Shown here in pieces: positions 1 through 7,048 of a DNA stretch of 9,586 bases. Both the position numbers and the translations under genes were made by a program. The DNA is taken from positions 1 to 9,586 of the forward strand of contig DCHQ01000001.1 of NCBI GenBank assembly GCA_002314855.1. The letters run 5' to 3'. The first letter of the stretch is position 1. Each line of letters begins with the position of its first letter. Source of the DNA: Lachnospiraceae bacterium UBA1748. GTDB taxonomy: Bacteria > Bacillota > Clostridia > Lachnospirales > Lachnospiraceae. The notes beneath the pieces were generated by a model that saw only the letters and a program-made list of their open reading frames with translations, had not been told where the DNA came from and searched no databases.

Positions 1-404
1 AGATAGAGGCATCTATTGGAAGAGATGATGAAAGCGAAGTTCTTGGACGAGTATTTGAAGGCTTAGTATCAGAATCAGTAGATTATGGCATCCTCGAGAA
101 AGAGCAGAATATCTATGTTATTCCTGGCAATTTTGGATGGGATGATGTTGGTTCATGGCTTTCAGTAGAGCGTATTAAGGAGAGAGATGATAATGGCAAT
201 GTTATCTCAGGTAATGTTGCAGCCATTGGAACAAAGGATTGTATTATCGAAGGCAACAAGAAGCTTATAGCATTAGTTGGTCTTAAGGATCTTGTAGTAG
301 TTGATACTGATGATGCAACACTTATTTGCTCTAAGGAAAAGACAGCTGATATCAAGAAGGTTCTAGAGAATCTTCGTAACACTGATAGAAAAGAATATTT
401 ATAA
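1..404 (+). CDS. manC: Mannose-1-phosphate guanylyltransferase, C-terminal part (5' end outside window)
   Basis: This reading frame is open from the left edge (first full codon at base 3) to a TAA at 402-404, giving the last 133 residues of a protein that is usually about 350 residues. The enzyme makes GDP-mannose from mannose-1-phosphate and GTP in the cytoplasm, for surface polysaccharide or glycoprotein synthesis. The block VIPGNFGWDDVGSW (about bases 117-158) is the typical sugar-nucleotide pocket signature of ManC-type enzymes. It is followed by a repetitive beta-rich tail containing GN, NKKLIALVGLKDLVVVDT and a final helix, as in this family. No isomerase-type cupin domain follows, so it is the single-function form. 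The next gene starts 24 bases downstream with no terminator between, suggesting one operon. Another nucleotidyltransferase of the same fold is possible but less likely given the WDDVGSW block. Confidence 0.85.
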   Translation, partial: IEASIGRDDESEVLGRVFEGLVSESVDYGILEKEQNIYVIPGNFGWDDVGSWLSVERIKERDDNGNVISGNVAAIGTKDCIIEGNKKLIALVGLKDLVVVDTDDATLICSKEKTADIKKVLENLRNTDRKEYL

Positions 405-428
405 GAGAGTTTAAAGAGTTATTTTAAT

Positions 429-1538
429 TTGAATTTGTTAGAATCATTTCAGTCAATTGTATTTTTTACATTGTGGTTAGTCTTTGTACCTCTTTTTTCC
501 GGCGTATTACTTGTAAGCGTTGTTGAGAAGAAGCATAAAAGACCAAGCTCCATATATCTTGCCGGCTGGCTACTTATGATTAGTGTATTTCAGCTGGTAG
601 GTACTTTTTGCGTACTTACAGGAATGACTCTTACGGATGTATCCGATTATTTTTCCATTATAATGTTTTGTTTTTCCATAGCAGGCTTTTTGCTAGTCGT
701 TTTTGGTATGGTCAACAGAACATTTTATGAGAATTACAGCTTTCATAATATTAAGAATATTTCTATCGCGAACAGACTGACGTGGTTATTCTTCATGATT
801 CTTCTTGGCTGGCAGGTTTTCATGGCCTATTATTTCAATACACCAAATGGTGATGATGCTTATTATCTGTCTGTAGCCAATATGGCTGATAAGCTTGATG
901 AGCTTTATATCAGAAGCCCATATATAGGATATCTTGAAGGGCTGCATTTGCGTCATGCATTATCGCAGTTCCCGATCTTTTATGCTTTTTTAGCAAGGGG
1001 CAGCCATCAGCATGTGGCCATAATTGCTCACAGCGTTATGCCACCAGTTCTTGTTATTGTCACATATCTTATATATTACAAGGTGGCTAGTGCACTTTTT
1101 GATGATGATGAAAGTAAGGTACCTATCTTTATGGTGCTCATTTCTGGAGTACAGATATTCGGTGCATCATCAGAATATGCAAGCGAAGTATTTTTCCTCA
1201 CAAGAACATGGCAGGGAAAATCAATGATAGCTAATATAGCCATACCAGCTAGTATCCTTTTAATGCTTCGTATTAGTAAGCGTACGCAGCGAAGTGAAAC
1301 AGGTGTCAAATATTATGATAATAGATGGATGGGGTACTGTTTTCTCCTGGGCCTATGCAACCTGGTAGGAGGTTTTGCAAGTAGCCTTGGTTTACTTCTC
1401 CTAGCTATGTATGAGGCAATAGTTATACTTACCATTTCAGTTAGAAACAAGAGACTCGGAGTATTAATCGGAGGAATACTAGCGAATATCCCAAGTGCGG
1501 TATATACACTGATATATCTGTTTGGTGGAACCAGATAG
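429..1538 (+). CDS. Polytopic membrane protein, DUF6077-like (possible N-terminal half of a split protein)
   Basis: A 369-residue integral membrane protein with about nine or ten hydrophobic segments (roughly residues 8-31, 42-66, 74-95, 116-136, 196-217, 231-246, 266-282, 301-337 as two, and 343-365). The first large loop carries NTPNGDDAYYLSVA (residues 137-150), and TRTWQGKSM (258-266) lies in a later loop. An acidic GDD in the first outer loop recalls GT-C glycosyltransferase-like proteins, and the pattern resembles clostridial DUF6077 proteins as I remember them; the function is unknown. The start is a TTG at 429, with a weak purine-rich stretch (AAAGAG) about 11 bases upstream. No in-frame ATG lies near enough to keep the first membrane segment. 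It follows manC by 24 bases, so a role in surface polysaccharide assembly is inferred. The protein ends abruptly after its last membrane segment. See the next gene for the possibility that the two are fragments of one. Confidence 0.68.
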   Translation: MNLLESFQSIVFFTLWLVFVPLFSGVLLVSVVEKKHKRPSSIYLAGWLLMISVFQLVGTFCVLTGMTLTDVSDYFSIIMFCFSIAGFLLVVFGMVNRTFYENYSFHNIKNISIANRLTWLFFMILLGWQVFMAYYFNTPNGDDAYYLSVANMADKLDELYIRSPYIGYLEGLHLRHALSQFPIFYAFLARGSHQHVAIIAHSVMPPVLVIVTYLIYYKVASALFDDDESKVPIFMVLISGVQIFGASSEYASEVFFLTRTWQGKSMIANIAIPASILLMLRISKRTQRSETGVKYYDNRWMGYCFLLGLCNLVGGFASSLGLLLLAMYEAIVILTISVRNKRLGVLIGGILANIPSAVYTLIYLFGGTR

Positions 1539-1582
1539 AAATGAAAATCATATGGCAGAGACATAATAGAGAATAGAGAGAT

Positions 1583-2344
1583 ATGTTTAATTTCGGTAAT
1601 ATTATAGCTGAATATTCTAGGTACACAGGCACTGGTATTTTTATGGTGCTGTTCTTTGTGTGCCTTGTAGTAATAGCTATTTCTGATAAAAACTATAGCA
1701 ACAGAACAGTCCTGCTATTTGGTTCATTATTTACTCTTATTCTTATATTCTTCCCAGGAATGTATTATCTGTATACAAGATTCGTTGATGTTAATACATA
1801 CTGGCGTATGTGGTGGCTTGTACCCATGGGAATAGGACTTGCCTATGTTGGAACCAATCTTATTAAGGACCATAGAATCACTGGATTTTTACTGGCTTTC
1901 TTCATATTCATTTTGGGTGGAAGACTTGTGTATACATCCAATCCATTTTTCGGTAAGGCAGCTAATCCTTATAAAATAGATGGAACAGTTATGAGTCTTT
2001 GCGATTATCTTGATGAAGTAGAAGAGGATGACATAGTGGTTGCGGTTGCTCCTGAGCTGTTAACAATAGTTCGTCAGTATGATCCATATTTATATATGCC
2101 ATATGGACGTGAGCAGCTTGATATTAACTGGGGTAATAACTGGGGATACAGTAACAAGTTCTACGAGGTTATGTGCGATGATAACGTGGATTTCTCCAAG
2201 CTTCGGGAACAGTGTGGTGCATTTGATACCAAGTATTTGATTATTAATAATCTTAAGACATATATTAATAGTCCAGAGGAGTATGGCTTTAAGTACCATG
2301 TCACAATGGGGAATTATGATATATATAGTTATGAGGGCTATTAA
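1583..2344 (+). CDS. Membrane protein with C-terminal soluble domain (possible C-terminal half of the preceding protein)
   Basis: A 253-residue protein with about four hydrophobic segments (residues 18-34, 42-62, 77-93, 100-117) followed by a soluble domain of about 130 residues. The segment VDVNTYWRMWWLVPMG (68-83) and the later VRQYDPYLYMPYGRE (163-177) look conserved-type but I cannot tie them to a characterised family. The soluble part has Rossmann-like alternation (DIVVAVAPELL, DTKYLIINN), as in the C-terminal regions of GT-C-type proteins. The ATG at 1583 has only a poor ribosome binding site (AGAGAG almost touching the start). In the same frame a TAG at 1574-1576 separates it from an upstream ATG at 1541 that is better placed behind GGTGGAA (1524-1530). 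The gap to the previous stop is 44 bases. It could be a separate partner subunit or the separated C-terminal half of one ancestral protein. Confidence 0.65.
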   Translation: MFNFGNIIAEYSRYTGTGIFMVLFFVCLVVIAISDKNYSNRTVLLFGSLFTLILIFFPGMYYLYTRFVDVNTYWRMWWLVPMGIGLAYVGTNLIKDHRITGFLLAFFIFILGGRLVYTSNPFFGKAANPYKIDGTVMSLCDYLDEVEEDDIVVAVAPELLTIVRQYDPYLYMPYGREQLDINWGNNWGYSNKFYEVMCDDNVDFSKLREQCGAFDTKYLIINNLKTYINSPEEYGFKYHVTMGNYDIYSYEGY

Positions 2345-2351
2345 CTGTACA

Positions 2352-2381
2352 TTGACAGTAGGTTTCATAATAGGCTATAAT
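2352..2381 (+). promoter_or_regulatory. Sigma-A-type promoter P1 for greA
   Basis: A perfect -35 TTGACA (2352-2357) and a perfect -10 TATAAT (2376-2381) are separated by 18 bases. Transcription should start near 2388, giving a leader of about 70 bases before greA. The -35 begins only 8 bases after the stop codon of the preceding membrane-protein gene. Confidence 0.85.
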
Positions 2382-2401
2382 TAGTGGTCGACTAGAGTAT
2401 A

Positions 2402-2431
2402 TTGTCTAATACTATTTTGTATAGTTGTAAT
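2402..2431 (+). promoter_or_regulatory. Possible second (tandem) promoter P2 for greA
   Basis: TTGTCT (2402-2407, four of six consensus bases) and TGTAAT (2426-2431, five of six) are 18 bases apart, about 50 bases downstream of P1. The start point would be near 2438, immediately before the ribosome binding site, leaving a very short leader. The region is AT-rich, so a chance match is possible. Confidence 0.3.
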
Positions 2432-2456
2432 ATTTATATAAAGGAAGGGACACACC

Positions 2457-2942
2457 ATGGCAGAAAGTAAAAAGTTACTTACAAGAGAAGGCTTAAAGAA
2501 ATACGAGGAAGAGCTCGAAGAACTCAAGTTTGTTAAGCGTAAAGAAATCTCACAGAAGATTAAAGAAGCACGTGAGCAGGGTGACCTCTCCGAGAACGCA
2601 GAGTATGATGCAGCTAAGGACGAGCAGAGAGATGTTGAAGCTCGTATCGAAGAACTTGAGAAACTCCTCAAGAACGTTGAAGTTGTTGATGTTGAGTCGG
2701 TAGACGGTAAGGTTACAAAGGTATCATTTGGTTGTACAGTTAAGATTACTGATCTTGAGCTCAAGGAAGATATGGAATACACAATCAAGGGTGCTAGTGA
2801 GGCAGACAGCCTTAACGGAAGCATTTCCAATGAGTCACCACTTGGTATTGCACTTATAGGCGCTAAGAAGGGTGAGACAGTTGAAGTTGAGTGCCCAGCA
2901 GGCGTTATTAAGTACAAGATTAAAGATATCTGGATGGATTAA
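2457..2942 (+). CDS. greA: Transcription elongation factor GreA
   Basis: A 161-residue cytoplasmic protein, close to the usual 158 or so. GreA enters the secondary channel of RNA polymerase and stimulates cleavage of backtracked transcripts, rescuing stalled complexes. Residues 8-75 form the antiparallel coiled-coil finger. Its tip carries the acidic motif GDLSENAEYD (42-51), with D43 and E46 matching the residues that help bind the catalytic metal. Residues about 82-159 form the FKBP-like domain, with the family ending SNESPLGIALIGAKKGETVEVECPAG. The ATG at 2457 sits behind a strong AAGGAAGGG ribosome binding site. The gene has its own near-consensus promoter and ends 19 bases before a strong terminator, so it is a single-gene unit. 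The high use of CTC, AAG and CGT codons fits a well-expressed gene. Identification is firm. Confidence 0.97.
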   Translation: MAESKKLLTREGLKKYEEELEELKFVKRKEISQKIKEAREQGDLSENAEYDAAKDEQRDVEARIEELEKLLKNVEVVDVESVDGKVTKVSFGCTVKITDLELKEDMEYTIKGASEADSLNGSISNESPLGIALIGAKKGETVEVECPAGVIKYKIKDIWMD

Positions 2943-2961
2943 TTTAATAACTTTTGTGAAT

Positions 2962-2992
2962 AAGACCTTGGCAGCAATGCCAAGGTCTTTCT
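2962..2992 (+). terminator. Rho-independent terminator after greA
   Basis: A perfect 12-bp stem (2962-2973 with 2978-2989) is capped by a GCAA tetraloop of the stable GNRA class and followed by T-rich sequence (TTTCTT overlapping the 3' arm). It lies 19 bases after the greA stop. Confidence 0.93.
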
Positions 2993-3126
2993 TAATGTAT
3001 AACGAGGAAGGAAAACAAGCGACACTGTAATGTAGCAAAATTTGATTAGATAAAACAATCATTCAATGAGAAAATCTAATAAGATGAAAATGAGAAGTAG
3101 TTTTCAATTGGAGGTTAATATTAATA

Positions 3127-4251
3127 ATGGAAAGATCAAAAGTATATTTTACTGATTTTAGAACAGCTAATGGTGTTGGATTACCAGAAAAGCTTAAGAA
3201 ACTTTGCCGCATGGCAGGTTTACAGACTATGGATTTGGATAACAAATTTGTAGCAATCAAGATTCATTTTGGTGAGCTTGGTAATATTGCTTATCTTCGT
3301 CCTAACTACGCCAAGGCCGTTGCTGATCTTGTTAAGGAAGCAGGCGGTATGCCATTCCTTACAGATTGTAATACACTTTATCCAGGTTCAAGAAAGAACG
3401 CACTTGAGCATCTTGACTGTGCTCAGGAGAATGGTTTTAATGAGACAACAACAGGCTGTCACGTAATTATAGGCGATGGACTTCGTGGTACTGATGATGT
3501 AATAGTACCAATTGAAGGCGGCGAATACTGCAAGGAAGCATATATCGGAAGAGCAGTTATGGATGCTGATGTATTCATTTCACTTAACCATTTTAAGGGA
3601 CATGAGTGTACCGGTTTTGGTGGTGCTCTTAAAAATATTGGTATGGGCTGTGGTAGCCGTGCTGGTAAGATGCATCAGCACAATCAGGGTAAGCCAGTAG
3701 TTAATGCTGAGCTTTGCAAGAACTGTAAGAGATGTGCCAAGGAGTGCGGCTCTAATGCTATCTGTTATGATTCAGGAGTAGCAGTAATCGATCATGATAA
3801 GTGTAAGGGCTGTGGACGTTGTCTTGGTGCTTGTTCATTTGATGCTATTTACAATCCATTTGGTAATGCCAATGAAGTACTTGGCTGCAAGATCGCCGAA
3901 TATACTAAGGCTGTAATCGATGGAAGACAGAACTTCCATGTTAGTCTCATAGTCGATGTATCACCTAACTGTGACTGCCACAGTGAGAATGATGCGCCTA
4001 TCTTACCTAATATTGGTATGTTTGCTTCATTTGACCCAGTTGCACTTGATCAGGCCTGCGTTGATGCGTGTCTTGCTGCTGACCCAATGCCTAACTCTCA
4101 GCTTTCCGACAATATCAGAAAGCCAGGATGGGAAAAGCAGGAGGATCACTTCAAGAATTCTAATCCTAATGTTCGCTGGAGAGAAACACTTGAGCATGCT
4201 GAGAAGCTTGGAATCGGTACTAGAGAGTACGAATTAATTAAGATGAAATAA
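3127..4251 (+). CDS. DUF362 domain protein with two 4Fe-4S ferredoxin motifs
   Basis: A 374-residue, apparently cytoplasmic protein with no signal peptide or membrane segment. The body (about residues 1-190 and 250-350) matches the DUF362 family: AIKIHFGELGN (43-53), YLRPNYAK, FLTDCNTLYPGSRKN (77-91), ISLNHFKGHECTGFGGALKNIGMGCGSRAGK (151-181) and FASFDPVALDQA (299-310). Inserted is a ferredoxin-like module with two CxxCxxCxxxC motifs: C197, C200, C203, C207 and C226, C229, C232, C236. Each would hold a 4Fe-4S cluster. The residue after the fourth cysteine is G or S rather than the usual proline. The family is widespread in anaerobes, but I know of no firmly established reaction; electron transfer is inferred from the clusters. 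The start ATG follows GGAGG (3110-3114) by 12 bases. Terminators on both sides make it a single-gene unit, although I could not find a convincing promoter. Confidence 0.9.
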   Translation: MERSKVYFTDFRTANGVGLPEKLKKLCRMAGLQTMDLDNKFVAIKIHFGELGNIAYLRPNYAKAVADLVKEAGGMPFLTDCNTLYPGSRKNALEHLDCAQENGFNETTTGCHVIIGDGLRGTDDVIVPIEGGEYCKEAYIGRAVMDADVFISLNHFKGHECTGFGGALKNIGMGCGSRAGKMHQHNQGKPVVNAELCKNCKRCAKECGSNAICYDSGVAVIDHDKCKGCGRCLGACSFDAIYNPFGNANEVLGCKIAEYTKAVIDGRQNFHVSLIVDVSPNCDCHSENDAPILPNIGMFASFDPVALDQACVDACLAADPMPNSQLSDNIRKPGWEKQEDHFKNSNPNVRWRETLEHAEKLGIGTREYELIKMK

Positions 4252-4299
4252 TATATTAATAAATGATATATATAACGAATTATCATCGTAAGTATCAAC

Positions 4300-4328
4300 A
4301 AAAAGGAAGACGACTGTCTTCCTTTTTT
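4300..4328 (+). terminator. Rho-independent terminator after the DUF362 gene
   Basis: A perfect 12-bp stem (4300-4311 with 4316-4327) with a four-base loop (GACT) has an A-rich foot pairing with a run of six T. The A-tract/T-tract symmetry could let it act weakly on the other strand, but no gene on the minus strand ends here. Confidence 0.92.
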
Positions 4329-4342
4329 AGTTAATAATGTTG

Positions 4343-4348
4343 TATAAT
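4343..4348 (+). promoter_or_regulatory. Probable -10 element for the cellulase operon
   Basis: A perfect TATAAT lies 15 bases past the terminator T-tract and about 40 bases before the cellulase ATG at 4388. It is preceded directly by TG, which may strengthen it. No good -35 exists: the expected place falls in the terminator's 3' arm and T-tract. This suggests either a weak promoter or one needing an activator. A start point near 4355 lies downstream of the ATG at 4337, supporting 4388 as the true start. Confidence 0.45.
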
Positions 4349-4387
4349 GACACTATCTATATTCTACGGAAAGGATATATAAATCCA

Positions 4388-6613
4388 ATGAAAAAGAACA
4401 TATTAAAAATAATGTTAGCAATAGGTGCTATAGCACTTGTAACAGGCTGTGAGAATGCCCAGGAAGTGAGAGAAGAGCCACCAACTGCAATTAGCGCAGA
4501 TGAGGTAAGTGACGACGCTGATACAGATGATGCAGCGACAGAGGTAGCAGCAGAAAACATGCTTGCCAACGGTGATTTTACTAATGACAGCGAGGGCTGG
4601 GGTGTATACACAGAGTCCGACGGTGAAGGAAGCTTTTTAGTTGATAATGAAATAGGTTCATATTACCTTAAGTCACTTGGAACTGTTCAGCATGCTAATC
4701 AGCTCTACTATGATGGCTTCAACCTTCAGCAGGGTGGTGTATATGAGTTTTCATTTGATGCATCAGCTACTATAGAAAGACCAGTTGAAGTTCGTCTTCA
4801 GATTAATGGTGGTGATTACCATGCTTATGCTGGTGAAATCATTAACCTTACAAGTGATATGGCCACATATTCATTTACATTTACTATGGAAGAGGCTTCT
4901 GATCCTGCTCCAAGACTTTGCTTCAACCTTGGACTTTTTGATGATTTTTCTCAGAACGAGGCTCAGGTAATTTCATTTGATAATGTTTCACTTTGTCTTA
5001 TAGATGGAAACAATGTTGTGGCAGGCGGTTTGCCAGGTGATTCAGGTATGAATATTAATGTTAATCAGGTAGGATACTTAACAGGTGCTACTAAGACAGC
5101 AATGGTAAGAGAACATAGCGTAGGCGATGAATTCACTGTTGTGGATGGAAGCGGCGCAGTTGTTTACACAGGAAAGTTAGCAGATGAGATTACTTCTGAT
5201 ATAGTTGGCGAAACAGTATGCAAGGCTGACTTTAGTGAAGTTAAGACAGCTGGAACTTACAAGGTTGTAGTAGGCGACGAGGAGTCATATGAATTCAAGG
5301 TAGGCGATGACGTTTATGATGAGCTTGCTGTAGACGTAGTAAGATTTATGTTCACACAGCGCTGTGGTATGGAGCTTACAAGCGACCAGGTTGGCGCAGT
5401 AGCTCATGGTGCATGTCATACTGAAATGGCTACTATATACGGAACAAGTGACAAGAAAGATGTAAGCGGTGGCTGGCATGATGCAGGTGACTTTGGTAAG
5501 TACGTGGTACCAGGTGCACAGACAGCCATGGATCTTATGCTTTGCTATGAGAACAATACTAAGCTTTGGAGCAATGATGCTATGGGTATTCCAGAAAGTG
5601 GCAATGGTGTTCCTGATATTCTTGATGAAACAAGATACGAGCTTGAGTTCTTACTTAAGATGCAGGACGAAGCTACTGGCGGTGTATATCATAAGGTAAC
5701 AACCAAGGCTTTCCCTGGATTTATAATGCCAGATGAAGACAAGGATGAGCTTGTTCTTTCACCAATATCTACTACAGCAACTGGAGACTTTGCAGGTGTT
5801 ATGGCCAAGGCTTCTATGGTTTATGCTTCATACGATAAGGCATTTGCTGATCAGTGTCTTGCAGCAGCAGTTAAAGCTTACGACTATATGGATGCTAACC
5901 ATGGTAAGGGTGGCTTCCACAATCCTAGTGATATTTCAACAGGTGAATATCCTGATGAGGAAGATACAGACGAGCTTTACTTTGCAGCAGCTATGCTCTA
6001 CGCAGCTACTGGCGATGCTAAGTACAAGACTCAGGTAGACAGCATCATCGCTTCATCAGTTCCTATGGGATACGGATGGGTTGAGATGGGTGCTTACGGA
6101 AGTATGCTTCTTGAGGATAATGACGATGTTAAGAAAGCTATTATAGCTGAGGCAGATAAATTCGTTGAGAATGCCAAGGTTGATGGCTATGACTGTTCAC
6201 TTGGACTTGATGGCTACTGCTGGGGCAGTAACCTTGGTGTATGTAACAATGCAAGAATCCTTATATGGGCAAGCGAGCTTACTGGCGACAGCAAGTATTC
6301 AGACCTTGCAATGAGACAGCTTGATTACCTTCTTGGTGAGAATAGCCTTTCAATGTGTTACGTAACAGGTTATGGTACTTTATGTCCAGATGATACACAT
6401 CACAGAACTTCATCAGCAACAGGTAGCACAGTAAAGGGTATGCTTGTTGGTGGTCCTAACAAGGGTCTTGAGGATCCATATATTGCCAATGTATGTCAGG
6501 GACTTCCACCAGCTAAGTGTTATGCTGATAACCAGCAGAGCTATGCTTCCAACGAAGTAACTATTTACTGGAATTCACCACTTGCAGTACTTCTTACAGA
6601 GCTTATGCAGTAG
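4388..6613 (+). CDS. Surface lipoprotein GH9 cellulase/cellodextrinase with CBM4-like domain
   Basis: A 741-residue protein hydrolysing beta-1,4-glucans (cellulose or cellodextrins) at the outer cell face. The start at 4388 gives a lipoprotein signal, MKKN followed by a hydrophobic stretch and VTGC, with lipidated Cys21. The in-frame ATG at 4337 would add 17 residues and spoil the signal. GAAAGGA (4369-4375) serves as ribosome binding site. Domains: an acidic linker (28-57); a CBM4/9-like beta-sandwich (about 59-205, LANGDFTNDSEGW to ISFDNVSLCLI); the Ig-like domain of CelD-type enzymes (222-306, INVNQVGYL); and the GH9 (alpha/alpha)6 barrel (about 311-741). Catalytic features are complete: HDAGD (364-368, D368 expected base), HHR (671-673), D714 and E723 in NEVTIYWN as proton donor. 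The nine-residue D to E spacing matches C. thermocellum CelD. There is no dockerin, so it is lipid-anchored rather than cellulosomal. No terminator separates it from the next gene. Confidence 0.95.
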   Translation: MKKNILKIMLAIGAIALVTGCENAQEVREEPPTAISADEVSDDADTDDAATEVAAENMLANGDFTNDSEGWGVYTESDGEGSFLVDNEIGSYYLKSLGTVQHANQLYYDGFNLQQGGVYEFSFDASATIERPVEVRLQINGGDYHAYAGEIINLTSDMATYSFTFTMEEASDPAPRLCFNLGLFDDFSQNEAQVISFDNVSLCLIDGNNVVAGGLPGDSGMNINVNQVGYLTGATKTAMVREHSVGDEFTVVDGSGAVVYTGKLADEITSDIVGETVCKADFSEVKTAGTYKVVVGDEESYEFKVGDDVYDELAVDVVRFMFTQRCGMELTSDQVGAVAHGACHTEMATIYGTSDKKDVSGGWHDAGDFGKYVVPGAQTAMDLMLCYENNTKLWSNDAMGIPESGNGVPDILDETRYELEFLLKMQDEATGGVYHKVTTKAFPGFIMPDEDKDELVLSPISTTATGDFAGVMAKASMVYASYDKAFADQCLAAAVKAYDYMDANHGKGGFHNPSDISTGEYPDEEDTDELYFAAAMLYAATGDAKYKTQVDSIIASSVPMGYGWVEMGAYGSMLLEDNDDVKKAIIAEADKFVENAKVDGYDCSLGLDGYCWGSNLGVCNNARILIWASELTGDSKYSDLAMRQLDYLLGENSLSMCYVTGYGTLCPDDTHHRTSSATGSTVKGMLVGGPNKGLEDPYIANVCQGLPPAKCYADNQQSYASNEVTIYWNSPLAVLLTELMQ

Positions 6614-6652
6614 TGATTAAGAAATAAAATCTTGATTCAGGAAGTAATAATT

Positions 6653-7048
6653 ATGACAGATTTAGAGAAGGCAAGATTATTTTTTGCTGGAGATATATTT
6701 GCAACCTCCACATCAGGTATAGTTATCGATGAGGTTGGTGATAGATATGCCAAATGCAGTATGAAGATTGATGACAGGCATGTTAATGCAAGAGGGACAG
6801 TAATGGGTGGAGCCATCTATACCCTGGCTGATTTTACCTTTGCAGTAGCAGCCAATCATCAGAATCCTGGTACTGTATCGGTGGTAGGACAAATATCCTA
6901 TATGGGTGTGGCCAAGGGCGATACCCTTATAGGTGAGAGTCATTTGATTAAGGACGGACGTAGTAATTGTTTTTATAATATCGATATAACAGATAACCTT
7001 GGTAACAAGGTGGCAGCAGTATCGATGAATGGGGTACATTTGAATTGA
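6653..7048 (+). CDS. PaaI-type hotdog-fold thioesterase
   Basis: A 131-residue cytoplasmic protein of the single hotdog-domain PaaI family, which hydrolyses acyl-CoA or aryl-CoA thioesters as a tetramer. The signature HVNARGTVMGGAIYTLAD (residues 43-60) is present: the long central helix begins after GG, and D60 matches the acidic catalytic residue of the family. The later SVVGQISYMGVAKGD and SNCFYNIDITDNLGNKVAAVSMN strands fit the fold. The ATG at 6653 was chosen because AGGAAG (6639-6644) lies 8 bases upstream; an in-frame TTG at 6632 would place that ribosome binding site inside the gene. The substrate cannot be told from sequence. It sits 39 bases after the cellulase with no terminator, and its stop overlaps the start of the next gene, so the three are probably co-transcribed. 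A housekeeping detoxifying role is as likely as one tied to cellulose use. Confidence 0.88.
   Translation: MTDLEKARLFFAGDIFATSTSGIVIDEVGDRYAKCSMKIDDRHVNARGTVMGGAIYTLADFTFAVAANHQNPGTVSVVGQISYMGVAKGDTLIGESHLIKDGRSNCFYNIDITDNLGNKVAAVSMNGVHLN

Noticed and set aside
2344..2359. Small hairpin ACTGT/ACAGT overlapping the greA -35
   Set aside because: Only 5 bp with a 6-base loop and no T-tract; expected by chance in this sequence.
2381..2917. Long antisense reading frame (178 residues) opposite greA
   Set aside because: Serine/leucine-rich composition is the mirror of the Lys/Glu-rich greA coding strand; no ribosome binding site and no family resemblance.
2943..3126. Possible small gene or promoter between greA and the DUF362 gene
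   Set aside because: Apart from the terminator, no good -35/-10 pair was found; the GAGGAAGG at 3004-3011 is not followed by a usable start (the nearby ATG is directly followed by TAG).
4337..4387. In-frame upstream ATG that would lengthen the cellulase by 17 residues
   Set aside because: It adds polar residues before a textbook lipoprotein signal, lies upstream of a perfect -10 TATAAT (4343-4348), and lacks a ribosome binding site; 4388 is better.
6632..6652. In-frame TTG start for the thioesterase
   Set aside because: The AGGAAG ribosome binding site at 6639-6644 would lie inside the gene; ATG 6653 fits both spacing and family length.
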